Shown here: positions 47,800-60,454 of the stretch, piece after piece
How positions within the stretch are numbered: position 1 is the stretch's first letter
Layout: every line of letters begins with the position of its first letter
From: Elymus sibiricus
Taxonomy: Eukaryota > Streptophyta > Magnoliopsida > Poales > Poaceae
Direction of reading: 5' to 3'
Assembly (NCBI GenBank): GCA_039707655.1
Contig: CM077673.1
Coordinates: 2,056,001 to 2,120,000, forward strand
DNA: 64,000 nucleotides
The notes under the pieces: model-generated
The model's input: only the letters and a program-made list of their open reading frames with translations
Databases searched by the model: none
Told to the model about the DNA's origin: nothing
Program-made: the position numbers and the translations under genes

Positions 47800-49928
47800 C
47801 TATTATTCACTAGTTTTTGGTAGTTCTGGTCGTCCGAACGTTCGGGGAAGCTCGGGATGCGGTTACGGGGACCTCGCCAAAACTAACAAATTTTGTCTGT
47901 TCCAGCCAGTTTTCTATGCTATTACTCACTGATTTTGGGTCCCGGGGTGATCCAAACGTTCGGGGAACCCCGGGGTCCGCTTACGGGGACTTCGCCAAAA
48001 CTCGCAGATTGTTCCATTCTTACCAGTTTTCTGTGCTATTATTCACTGTTTTTTGGTTGTCGTGGTCGTCCAAACGTTCGGGGAAGCCCGTGGACCGGTT
48101 ACGGGGACCTCGCCAAAACTCACAGATTTGGTCCATTCTTACCTGTTTTCTATGCTATTACTCAGTGATTTTGGTTCCCGAGGCGATCCAAATGTTCGGG
48201 GAACCCCGGAGTCCGCTTACTGGGACCTCGCCAAAATTCGCAGATTTTGTCCATTCTGACCAGATTTCTATGCTATTATTCACTGTTTTTTTGTTGTCGT
48301 GGTCGTCCGAACATTCGGGGAAGCCCGTGGACCGGTTACGGGGACCTCGCCAAACTAGCAGATTTTGCCTGTTCCGGCTAGTTTTCTATGCTACTACTCA
48401 CTAATTTTGGGTCTCGGGGCGATCCAAAAGTTCGGGAAACCACGGGGTCTGCTTACGAGCACCTCGCCAAAACTCGCAGATTTGGTCCATTCTGACCAGT
48501 TTTCTATGCTATTATTCACTGTTTTTGGTTGTCGTGGTCGTCCCAACATTTGGGGATGCCCGGGGTCCGGTTACGTGGACCTCGCCAAAACTCGCAGATT
48601 TGGTCCATTCTTACCAGTTTTCCAAGCTATTATTCACTGTTTTTTGGTTGTCGTGGTCGTCCGAACGTTCGGGGAAGCCCGGGGTCCGGTTACGGGGACC
48701 TCGCAAAAACTCGAAGATTTGGTCCATTCTTACCAGTTTTCTGTGCTATTATTCACTGTTTTTTGGTTGTCGTGGTCGTCCAAACGTTCGGGGAAGCCCG
48801 TGGACCGGTTACGGGGACCTCGCCAAAACTCGCAGATTTGGTCCATTCTTACTAGTTTTCTGTGCTATTATTCACTGTTTTTGGTTGTCGTGGTCGTCCG
48901 AACTTTCGGGGAAGCCCGTGGACCGGTTATGGGGAGCTCGCCAAAACTCGCAGATTTGGTCCATTCTTACCTGTTTTCTATGCTATTACTCACTCATTTT
49001 GGGTCCCGGGGCGATCCAAATGTTCGGGGAACCCCGGAGTCCGCTTACTGGGACCTCGCCAAAACTCGCAGATTTTGTCCATTCTGACCAGATTTCTATG
49101 CTATTATTCACTGTTATTTTGTTGTCGTGGTCGTCCGAACATTCGGGGAAGCCCGTGGACCGGTTATGGGGACCTCGCCAAACTAGCAGATTTTGCCTGT
49201 TCCGGCTAGTTTTCTATGCTACTACTCACTAATTTTGGGTCTCGGGAAGATCCAAAAGTTCGGGAAACCCCGGGGTCTGCTTACGAGCACCTCGCCAAAA
49301 CTCGCAGATTTGGTCCATTCTGACCAGTTTTCTATGCTATTATTCACTGTTTTTGGTTGTCGTGGTCGTCCCAACATTTGGGGATGCTCGGGGTCCGGTT
49401 ACGTGGACCTCGCCAAAACTCGCAGATTTGGTCCATTCTTACTAGTTTTCTAAGCTATTATTCACTGTTTTGTGGTTGTCGTGGTCGTCCGAACGTTCGA
49501 GGAAGCCCGGGGTCCGGTTACGGGGACCTCGCAAAAACTCGAAGATTTGGTCCATTCTTACCAGTTTTCTATGCTATTACTCACTCATTTTGGGTCCAGG
49601 GGCGATCCAAATGTTCGGGGAACCCCGGGGTCCGCTTATGGGGAGCTCGCCAAAACTCGCAGATTTTGTCCATTCAGACCAGATTTCTATGCTATCATTC
49701 ACTGTTTTTCGGTAGTCGTGGTCGTCCGAACATTCGGGGAAGCCCGGGGTGCGGTTACGGGGACCTCGCCAAAACTAGCAGATTTTGTGTGTCCCGGCTA
49801 GTTTCCTATGCTATTACTCACTAATTTTGGGTCCCGGGGCGATCCAAACGTTCGGGGAACCCCAGGGTCCGCATACGGGGACCTGGCCAAAACTCGCAGA
49901 TTTGGTCCATTCTTACCAGTTTTCTATG
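47800..49928 (+). repeat. HOR-C unit 8 (2129 bp), last of the series
   Basis: Carries GATGCTCGG and CGAGGAAG. Private changes include ACCACGGGG near 48440, TTACTAGTTTTCTAAG near 49440 and CCCCAGGGTCC near 49860; the last also occurs in the segment at 25.2 and 29.6 kb. The next expected unit start at 49929 is present, but the monomers after it follow another order and one T is missing from the T-run. Confidence 0.92.
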
Positions 49929-51325
49929 CTATTATTCATTGGTTTTGGTAGTTGTGGTCGTCCGAACGTTCGGGGAAGCTCGGGATGCGGTTACGGGGAC
50001 CTCGCCAAAACTAACAAATTTTGTCTGTTCCAGCCAGTTTTCTATGCTATTACTCACTGATTTTGGGTCCCGGGGTGATCCAAACGTTCGGGGAACCCCG
50101 GGGTCCGCTTACGGGGACTTCGCCAAAACTCGCAGATTGTTCCAATCTTACTAGTTTTCTGTGCTATTATTCACTATTTTTTGGTTGTCGTGGTCGTCCA
50201 AACGTTCGGGGAAGCCCGTGGACCGGTTACGGGGACCTCGCCAAAACTCACAGATTTGGTCCATTCTTACCTGTTTTCTATGCTATTACTCAGTGATTTT
50301 GGTTCCCGAGGCGATCCAAATGTTCGGGGAACCCCAGAGTCCGCTTACTGGGACCTCGCCAAAACTCGCAGATTTGGTCCATTCTGACCAGTTTTCTATG
50401 CTATTACTCATTGATTTTGGGTCCCGGGGTGATCCAAACATTCGGGGAACCCCGGGGTCCGCTTACGGGGACTTCGCCAAAACTCGTATATTTGGTCCGT
50501 TCTTACCAGTTTTCTGTGCTATTATTCACTGTTTTTTGGTTGTCGTGGTCGTCCAAACGTTCGGGGAAGCCCGTGGACCGGTTACGGGGACCTCGCCAAA
50601 ACTCGCAGGTTTGGTCCATTCTGACCAGTTTTCTGTGCTATTATTCACTGTTTTTGGTTGTCGTGGTCGTCCGAACGTTCGGGGAAGCCCGTGGACCGGT
50701 TACGGGGACCTCACCAAAACTCGCAGATTTGGTCCATTCTTACCAGTTTTCTGTGCTATTACTCAGTGATTTTGGTTCCCGTGGTCGTCCGAACGTTCGG
50801 GGAACCCCGTGGACCGGTTATGGGGACCTCGCCAAAACTCGCAGATTTTGTCCATTCTGACCAGATTTCTATGCTATTATTCACTGTTTTTTTGTTGTCG
50901 TGGTCGTCCGAACATTCGGGGAAGCCCGTGGACCGGTTACAGGGACCTCGCCAAAACTAGCAGATTTTGCCTGTTCCGGCCAGTTTTCTATGCTACTACT
51001 CACTAATTTTGGGTCTGGGGGCGATCCAAACGTTCGGGGAACCCCGGGGTCCGCTTACGGGCACCTCGCCAAAACTCGCAGATTTGGTCCATTCTGACCA
51101 GTTTTCTATGCTATTATTCATTGTTTTTGGTTGTCGTGGTCGTCCCAACATTTGGGGATGTACGGGGTCCGGTTACGGGGACCTCGCCAAAACTCGCAGA
51201 TTTGGTCCATTCTTACCAGTTTTCTATGCTACTACTCACTAATTTTGGGTCCCGGGGCGATCCAAACGTCCGGGGAACCCCGGGGTCCGCATACGGGGAC
51301 CGGGCCAAAACTCGCAGATTTGGTC
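49929..51325 (+). repeat. Mosaic segment after HOR-C
   Basis: Monomers recur at offset 1775 bp (15 monomers) at about 51.7-53.0 kb and correspond to the 3.5-4.6 kb and 29.8-30.9 kb modules. It contains B/A hybrid copy 4 and HOR-A-type monomers from about 50980. Confidence 0.78.
50756..50873 (+). repeat. B/A hybrid monomer, copy 4
   Basis: Same switch point as at 4281, offset 46475 bp. Confidence 0.82.
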
Positions 51326-53692
51326 CATTCTTACCAGTTTTCAATGCTATTATTCACTGGTTTTTGGTAGTTGTGGTCGTCCGAACGTTTGGGGAAGCTC
51401 GGGATGCGGTTACGGGGACCTCGCCAAAACTAACAGATTTTGTCTGTTCCGGCTAGTTTTCTATGCTAATACTAACTGATTTTGGGTCCCGGGGTGATCC
51501 AAACGTTCGGGGAACCCCGGGGTCCGCTTACGGGGACTTCGCCAAAACTCGCAGATTTGGTCCATTCTTACCAGTTTTCTGTGCTATTATTCACTGTTTT
51601 TTGGTTGTCGTGGTCGTCCGAACGTTCGGGGAAGCCCGGGGTCCGGTTACGGGGACCTCGCAAACACTCGAAGCTTTGGTCCATTCTTACCAGTTTTCTA
51701 TGCTATTATTCACTGGTTTTTGGTAGTTGTGGTCGTCCGAACGTTCGGGGAAGCTCGGGATGCGGTTACGGGGACCTCGCCAAAACTAACAAATTTTGTC
51801 TGTTCCAGCCAGTTTTCTATGCTATTACTCACTGATTTTGGGTCCCGGGGTGATCCAAACGTTCGGGGAACCCCGGGGTCCGCTTACGGGGACTTCGCCA
51901 AAACTCGCAGATTGTTCCATTCTTACTAGTTTTCTGTGCTATTATTCACTATTTTTTGGTTGTCGTGGTCGTCCAAACGTTCGGGGAAGCCCGTGGACCG
52001 GTTACGGGGACCTCGCCAAAACTCACAGATTTGGTCCATTCTTACCTGTTTTCTATGCTATTACTCAGTGATTTTGGTTCCCGAGGCGATCCAAATGTTC
52101 GGGGAACCCCAGAGTCCGCTTACTGGGACCTCGCCAAAACTCGCAGATTTGGTCCATTCTGACCAGTTTTCTATGCTATTACTCATTGATTTTGGGTCCC
52201 GGGGTGATCCAAACATTCGGGGAACCCCGGGGTCCGCTTACGGGGACTTCGCCAAAACTCGTATATTTGGTCCGTTCTTACCAGTTTTCTGTGCTATTAT
52301 TCACTGTTTTTTGGTTGTCGTGGTCGTCCAAACGTTCGGGGAAGCCCGTGGACCGGTTACGGGGACCTCGCCAAAACTCGCAGGTTTGGTCCATTCTGAC
52401 CAGTTTTCTGTGCTATTATTCACTGTTTTTGGTTGTCGTGGTCGTCCGAACGTTCGGGGAAGCCCGTGGACCGGTTACGGGGACCTCACCAAAACTCGCA
52501 GATTTGGTCCATTCTTACCAGTTTTCAATGCTATTATTCACTGGTTTTTGGTAGTTGTGGTCGTCCGAACGTTTGGGGAAGCTCGGGATGCGGTTACGGG
52601 GACCTCGCCAAAACTAACAGATTTTGTCTGTTCCGGCTAGTTTTCTATGCTAATACTAACTGATTTTGGGTCCCGGGGTGATCCAAACGTTCGGGGAACC
52701 CCGGGGTCCGCTTACGGGGACTTCGCCAAAACTCGCAGATTTGGTCCATTCTTACCAGTTTTCTGTGCTATTATTCACTGTTTTTTGGTTGTCGTGGTCG
52801 TCCGAACGTTCGGGGAAGCCCGGGGTCCGGTTACGGGGACCTCGCAAACACTCGAAGCTTTGGTCCATTCTTACCAGTTTTCTATGCTATTATTCACTGG
52901 TTTTTGGTAGTTGTGGTCGTCCGAACGTTCGGGGAAGCTCGGGATGCGGTTACGGGGACCTCGCCAAAACTAACAAATTTTGTCTGTTCCAGCCAGTTTT
53001 CTATGCTATTACTCACTGATTTTGGGTCCCGGGGTGATCCAAACGTTCGGGGAACCCCGGGGTCCGCTTACGGGGACTTCGCCAAAACTCGCAGATTGTT
53101 CCATTCTTACTAGTTTTCTGTGCTATTATTCACTATTTTTTGGTTGTCGTGGTCGTCCAAACGTTCGGGGAAGCCCGTGGACCGGTTACGGGGACCTCGC
53201 CAAAACTCACAGATTTGGTCCATTCTTACCTGTTTTCTATGCTATTACTCAGTGATTTTGGTTCCCGAGGCGATCCAAATGTTCGGGGAACCCCAGAGTC
53301 CGCTTACTGGGACCTCGCCAAAACTCGCAGATTTGGTCCATTCTGACCAGTTTTCTATGCTATTACTCATTGATTTTGGGTCCCGGGGTGATCCAAACAT
53401 TCGGGGAACCCCGGGGTCCGCTTACGGGGACTTCGCCAAAACTCGTATATTTGGTCCGTTCTTACCAGTTTTCTGTGCTATTATTCACTGTTTTTTGGTT
53501 GTCGTGGTCGTCCAAACGTTCGGGGAAGCCCGTGGACCGGTTACGGGGACCTCGCCAAAACTCGCAGGTTTGGTCCATTCTGACCAGTTTTCTGTGCTAT
53601 TATTCACTGTTTTTGGTTGTCGTGGTCGTCCGAACGTTCGGGGAAGCCCGTGGACCGGTTACGGGGACCTCACCAAAACTCGCAGATTTGGT
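51325..53692 (+). repeat. HOR block, 1184-bp (10-mer) period, two copies
   Basis: 51325-52508 and 52509-53692 match at exactly 1184 bp. Each unit joins HOR-A-type monomers (start motif CTAATACTAACTG) to the module of the preceding segment, so the 10-mer was assembled from two pre-existing modules before being duplicated. Confidence 0.85.
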
Positions 53693-54985
53693 CCATTCTT
53701 ACCAGTTTTCTGTGCTATTACTCAGTGATTTTGGTTCCCGTGGTCGTCCGAACGTTCGGGGAACCCCGTGGACCGGTTATGGGGACCTCGCCAAAACTCG
53801 CAGATTTTGTCCATTCTGGCCAGATTTCTATGCTATTATTCACTGTTTTTTTGTTGTCGTGGTCGTCCGAACATTCGGGGAAGCCCGTGGACCGGTTACA
53901 GGGACCTCGCCAAAACTAGCAGATTTTGCCTGTTCCGGCCAGTTTTCTATGCTACTACTCACTAATTTTGGGTCTGGGGGCGATCCAAACGTTCGGGGAA
54001 CCCCGGGGTCCGCTTACGGGCACCTCGCCAAAACTCGCAGATTTGGTCCATTCTGACCAGTTTTCTATGCTATTATTCATTGTTTTTGGTTGTCGTGGTC
54101 GTCCCAACATTTGGGGATGTACGGGGTCCGGTTACGGGGACCTCGCCAAAACTCGCAGATTTGGTCCATTCTTACCAGTTTTCTATGCTACTACTCACTA
54201 ATTTTGGGTCCCGGGGCGATCCAAACGTCCGGGGAACCCCGGGGTCCGCATACGGGGACCGGGCCAAAACTCGCAGATTTGGTCCATTCTTACCAGTTTT
54301 CAATGCTATTATTCACTGGTTTTTGGTAGTTGTGGTCGTCCGAACGTTTGGGGAAGCTCGGGATGCGGTTACGGGGACCTCGCCAAAACTAACAGATTTT
54401 GTCTGTTCCGGCTAGTTTTCTATGCTAATACTAACTGATTTTGGGTCCCGGGGTGATCCAAACGTTCGGGGAACCCCGGGGTCCGCTTACGGGGACTTCG
54501 CCAAAACTCGCAGATTTGGTCCATTCTTACCAGTTTTCTGTGCTATTATTCACTGTTTTTTGGTTGTCGTGGTCGTCCGAACGTTCGGGGAAGCCCGGGG
54601 TCCGGTTACGGGGACCTCGCAAACACTCGAAGCTTTGGTCCATTCTTACCAGTTTTCTGTGCTATTATTCACTGCTTTTTGGTTGTCGTGGTCGTCCAAA
54701 CGTTCGGGGAAGCCCGTGGACCGGTTACGGGGACCTCGCCAAAACTCGCATATTTGGTCCATTCTTACCAGTTTTCTATGCTATTATTCACTGTTTTTGG
54801 TTGTCGTGGTCGTCCGAACGTTCGGGGAAGCCCGTGGACCGGTTATGGGGACCTCACCAAAACTCGCAGATTTGGTCCATTCTTACCAGTTTTCTATGCT
54901 ATTACTCACTCATTTTGGGTCCCGGGGCGATCCAAATGTTCGGGGAACCCAGGAGTCCGCTTACTGGGACCTCGCCAAAACTCAC
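53692..54985 (+). repeat. HOR-A-type segment
   Basis: Continues the 2959-bp (25-monomer) match with 50.7-51.6 kb, then follows the HOR-A order. It has B/A hybrid copy 5 at its left end. Differences from HOR-A include ACTGCTTTTTGG near 54672 and CCCAGGAGTCC near 54947. Confidence 0.78.
53715..53832 (+). repeat. B/A hybrid monomer, copy 5
   Basis: Same switch point, 2959 bp (25 monomers) after copy 4. It carries a private CTGGCC near 53817, where the others have CTGACC. Confidence 0.82.
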
Positions 54986-57900
54986 AGATTTTGTCCATTC
55001 TGACCAGATTTCTATGCTATTATTCACTGTTATTTTGTTGTCGTGGTCCTCCGAACATTCGGGGAAGCCCGTGGACCGGTTACGGGGACCTCGCCAAACT
55101 AGCAGATTTTGCCTGTTCCGGCTAGTTTTCTATGCTACTACTCACTAATTTTGGGTCTCGGGGCGATCCAAAAGTTCGGGAAACCCCGGGGTCTGCTTAT
55201 GAGCACCTCGCCAAAACTCGCAGATTTGGTCCATTCTGACCAGTTTTCTATGCTATTATTCACTGTTTTTGGTTGTCGTGGTCGTCCCAACATTTGGGGA
55301 TGCCCGGGGTCCGGTTACGTGGACCTCGCCAAAACTCGCAGATTTGGTCCATTCTTACCAGTTTTCTAAGCTATTATTCACTGTTTTTTGGTTGTCGTGG
55401 TCGTCCGAACGTTCGGGGAAGCCCGGGGTCCGGTTACGGGGACCTCGCAAAAACTCGAAGATTTGGTCCATTCTTACCAGTTTTCTATGCTATTACTCAC
55501 TCATTTTGGGTCCCGGGGCGATCCAAATGTTCGGGGAACCCCGGGGTCCGCTTATGGGGAGCTCGCCAAAACTCGCAGATTTTGTCCATTCTGACCAAAT
55601 TTCTATGCTATCATTCACTGTTTTTCGGTAGTCGTGGTCGTCCGAACATTCGGGGAAGCCCGGGGTGCGGTTACGGGGACCTCGCCAAAACTAGCAGATT
55701 TTGTGTGTCCCGGCTAGTTTCCTATGCTATTACTCACTAATTTTGGGTCCCGGGGCGATCCCAACGTTCGGGGAACCCCGGGGTCCGCATACGGGGACCT
55801 GGCCAAAACTCGCAGATTTGGTCCATTCTTACCAGTTTTCTATGCTATTATTCACTAGTTTTTGGTAGTTCTGGTCGTCCGAACGTTCGGGGAAGCTCGG
55901 GATGCGGTTACGGGGACCTCGCCAAAACTAACAAATTTTGTCTGTTCCAGCCAGTTTTCTATGCTATTACTCACTGATTTTGGGTCCCGGGGTGATCCAA
56001 ACGTTCGGGGAACCCCGGGGTCCGCTTACGGGGACTTCGCCAAAACTCGCAGATTGTTCCATTCTTACCAGTTTTCTGTGCTATTATTCACTGTTTTTTG
56101 GTTGTCGTGGTCGTCCAAACGTTCGGGGAAGCCCGTGGACCGGTTACGGGGACCTCGCCAAAACTCACAGATTTGGTCCATTCTTACCTGTTTTCTATGC
56201 TATTACTCAGTGATTTTGGTTCCCGAGGCGATCCAAATGTTCGGGGAACCCCGGAGTCCGCTTACTGGGACCTCGCCAAAACTCGCAGATTTTGTCCATT
56301 CTGACCAGATTTCTATGCTATTATTCACTGTTTTTTTGTTGTCGTGGTCGTCCGAACATTCGGGGAAGCCCGTGGACCGGTTACGGGGACCTCGCCAAAC
56401 TAGCAGATTTTGCCTGTTCCGGCTAGTTTTCTATGCTACTACTCACTAATTTTGGGTCTCGGGGCGATCCAAAAGTTCGGGAAACCCCGGGGTCTGCTTA
56501 CGAGCACCTCGCCAAAACTCGCAGATTTGGTCCATTCTCACCAGTTTTCTATGCTATTATTCACTGTTTTTGGTTGTCGTGGTCGTCCCAACATTTGGGG
56601 ATCCCCGGGGTCCGGTTACGTGGACCTCGCCAAAACTCGCAGATTTGGTCCATTCTAACCAGTTTTCCAAGCTATTATTCACTGTTTTTTGGTTGTCGTG
56701 GTCGTCCGAACGTTCGGGGAAGCCCGGGGTCCGGTTACGGGGACCTCGCAAAAACTCGAAGATTTGGTCCATTCTTACCAGTTTTCTATGCTATTACTCA
56801 CTCATTTTGGGTCCCGGGGCGATCCAAATGTTCGGGGAACCCCGGGGTCCGCTTATGGGGAGCTCGCCAAAACTCGCAGATTTTGTCCATTCTGACCAGA
56901 TTTCTATGCTATTATTCACTGTTATTTTGTTGTCGTGGTCCTCCGAACATTCGGGGAAGCCCGTGGACCGGTTACGGGGACCTCGCCAAACTAGCAGATT
57001 TTGCCTGTTCCGGCTAGTTTTCTATGCTACTACTCACTAATTTTGGGTCTCGGGGCGATCCAAAAGTTCGGGAAACCCCGGGGTCTGCTTATGAGCACCT
57101 CGCCAAAACTCGCAGATTTGGTCCATTCTGACCAGTTTTCTATGCTATTATTCACTGTTTTTGGTTGTCGTGGTCGTCCCAACATTTGGGGATGCCCGGG
57201 GTCCGGTTACGTGGACCTCGCCAAAACTCGCAGATTTGGTCCATTCTTACCAGTTTTCTAAGCTATTATTCACTGTTTTTTGGTTGTCGTGGTCGTCCGA
57301 ACGTTCGGGGAAGCCCGGGGTCCGGTTACGGGGACCTCGCAAAAACTCGAAGATTTGGTCCATTCTTACCAGTTTTCTATGCTATTACTCACTCATTTTG
57401 GGTCCCGGGGCGATCCAAATGTTCGGGGAACCCCGGGGTCCGCTTATGGGGAGCTCGCCAAAACTCGCAGATTTTGTCCATTCTGACCAAATTTCTATGC
57501 TATCATTCACTGTTTTTCGGTAGTCGTGGTCGTCCGAACATTCGGGGAAGCCCGGGGTGCGGTTACGGGGACCTCGCCAAAACTAGCAGATTTTGTGTGT
57601 CCCGGCTAGTTTCCTATGCTATTACTCACTAATTTTGGGTCCCGGGGCGATCCCAACGTTCGGGGAACCCCGGGGTCCGCATACGGGGACCTGGCCAAAA
57701 CTCGCAGATTTGGTCCATTCTTACCAGTTTTCTATGCTATTATTCACTAGTTTTTGGTAGTTCTGGTCGTCCGAACGTTCGGGGAAGCTCGGGATGCGGT
57801 TACGGGGACCTCGCCAAAACTAACAAATTTTGTCTGTTCCAGCCAGTTTTCTATGCTATTACTCACTGATTTTGGGTCCCGGGGTGATCCAAACGTTCGG

Positions 57901-58768
57901 GGAACCCCGGGGTCCGCTTACGGGGACTTCGCCAAAACTCGCAGATTGTTCCATTCTTACCAGTTTTCTGTGCTATTATTCACTGTTTTTTGGTTGTCGT
58001 GGTCGTCCAAACGTTCGGGGAAGCCCGTGGACCGGTTACGGGGACCTCGCCAAAACTCACAGATTTGGTCCATTCTTACCTGTTTTCTATGCTATTACTC
58101 AGTGATTTTGGTTCCCGAGGCGATCCAAATGTTCGGGGAACCCCGGAGTCCGCTTACTGGGACCTCGCCAAAACTCGCAGATTTTGTCCATTCTGACCAG
58201 ATTTCTATGCTATTATTCACTGTTTTTTTGTTGTCGTGGTCGTCCGAACATTCGGGGAAGCCCGTGGACCGGTTACGGGGACCTCGCCAAACTAGCAGAT
58301 TTTGCCTGTTCCGGCTAGTTTTCTATGCTACTACTCACTAATTTTGGGTCTCGGGGCGATCCAAAAGTTCGGGAAACCCCGGGGTCTGCTTACGAGCACC
58401 TCGCCAAAACTCGCAGATTTGGTCCATTCTCACCAGTTTTCTATGCTATTATTCACTGTTTTTGGTTGTCGTGGTCGTCCCAACATTTGGGGATCCCCGG
58501 GGTCCGGTTACGTGGACCTCGCCAAAACTCGCAGATTTGGTCCATTCTAACCAGTTTTCCAAGCTATTATTCACTGTTTTTTGGTTGTCGTGGTCGTCCG
58601 AACGTTCGGGGAAGCCCGGGGTCCGGTTACGGGGACCTCGCAAAAACTCGAAGATTTGGTCCATTCTTACCAGTTTTCTATGCTATTACTCACTCATTTT
58701 GGGTCCCGGGGCGATCCAAATGTTCGGGGAACCCCGGGGTCCGCTTATGGGGAGCTCGCCAAAACTCG
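54985..58768 (+). repeat. HOR block, 1892-bp (16-mer) period, two copies
   Basis: 54985-56876 and 56877-58768 match at 1892 bp, the summed length of 16 HOR-C-type monomers. The order combines HOR-A monomers (GTGGTCCTCC mark) with HOR-C monomers (CTATTATTCACTAG start). Shared new variants include GACCAAATTTC, CGATCCCAACG and GGGGATCCCC. Confidence 0.87.
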
Positions 58769-58800
58769 CAGATTTTGTCCATTCTGACCAGATTTCTATG

Positions 58801-58918
58801 CTATCATTCACTGTTTTTGGTTGTCGTGGTCGTCCCAACATTTGGGGATGCCCGGGGTCCGGTTACGTGGACCTCGCCAAAACTCGCATATTTGGTCCAT
58901 TCTTACCAGTTTTCTATG
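58801..58918 (+). repeat. Chimeric A monomer (CTATCATTC start, CCCAACATTTGG body), copy 1
   Basis: The start CTATCATTCACTG belongs to HOR-C monomer 17, normally followed by TTTTTCGGTAGTCG. Here it continues as monomer 7/14 (TTTTTGGTTGTCGTGG, GTCCCAACATTTGG). Length stays at 118 bp. This in-register exchange skips several monomers and forms the 13-mer. Confidence 0.83.
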
Positions 58919-60336
58919 CTATTATTCACTGTTTTTGGTTGTCGTGGTCGTCCGAACGTTCGGGGAAGCCCGTGGACCGGTTATGGGGACCTCACCAAAA
59001 CTCGCAGATTTGGTCCATTCTTACCAGTTTTCTATGCTATTACTCACTCATTTTGGGTCCCGGGGCGATCCAAATGTTCGGGGAACCCAGGAATCCGCTT
59101 GCTGGGACCTCGCCAAAACTCACAGATTTTGTCCATTCTGACCAGATTTCTATGCTATTATTCACTGTTATTTTGTTGTCGTGGTCCTCCGAACATTCGG
59201 GGAAGCCCGTGGACCGGTTACGGGGACCTCGCCAAACTAGCAGATTTTGCCTGTTCCGGCTAGTTTTCTATGCTACTACTCACTAATTTTGGGTCTCGGG
59301 GCGATCCAAAAGTTCGGGAAACCCCGGGGTCTGCTTATGAGCACCTCGCCAAAACTCGCAGATTTGGTCCATTCTGACCAGTTTTCTATGCTATTATTCA
59401 CTGTTTTTGGTTGTCGTGGTCGTCCCAACATTTGGGGATGCCCGGGGTCCGGTTACGTGGACCTCGCCAAAACTCGCAGATTTGGTCCATTCTTACCAGT
59501 TTTCTAAGCTATTATTCACTGTTTTTTGGTTGTCGTGGTCGTCCGAACGTTCGGGGAAGCCCGGGGTCCGGTTACGGGGACCTCGCAAAAACTCGAAGAT
59601 TTGGTCCATTCTTACCAGTTTTCTATGCTATTACTCACTCATTTTGGGTCCCGGGGCGATCCAAATGTTCGGGGAACCCCGGGGTCCGCTTATGGGGAGC
59701 TCGCCAAAACTCGCAGATTTTGTCCATTCTGACCAAATTTCTATGCTATTATTCACTGTTTTTTTGTTGTCGTGGTCGTCCGAACATTCGGGGAAGCCCG
59801 TGGACCGGTTACGGGGACCTCGCCAAACTAGCAGATTTTGCCTGTTCCGGCTAGTTTTCTATGCTACTACTCACTAATTTTGGGTCTCGGGGCGATCCAA
59901 AAGTTCGGGAAACCCCGGGGTCTGCTTACGAGCACCTCGCCAAAACTCGCAGATTTGGTCCATTCTCACCAGTTTTCTATGCTATTATTCACTGTTTTTG
60001 GTTGTCGTGGTCGTCCCAACATTTGGGGATCCCCGGGGTCCGGTTACGTGGACCTCGCCAAAACTCGCAGATTTGGTCCATTCTAACCAGTTTTCCAAGC
60101 TATTATTCACTGTTTTTTGGTTGTCGTGGTCGTCCGAACGTTCGGGGAAGCCCGGGGTCCGGTTACGGGGACCTCGCAAAAACTCGAAGATTTGGTCCAT
60201 TCTTACCAGTTTTCTATGCTATTACTCACTCATTTTGGGTCCCGGGGCGATCCAAATGTTCGGGGAACCCCGGGGTCCGCTTATGGGGAGCTCGCCAAAA
60301 CTCGCAGATTTTGTCCATTCTGACCAGATTTCTATG

Positions 60337-60454
60337 CTATCATTCACTGTTTTTGGTTGTCGTGGTCGTCCCAACATTTGGGGATGCCCGGGGTCCGGTT
60401 ACGTGGACCTCGCCAAAACTCGCATATTTGGTCCATTCTTACCAGTTTTCTATG
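60337..60454 (+). repeat. Chimeric A monomer, copy 2
   Basis: Same join as at 58801, 1536 bp downstream. Confidence 0.83.
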
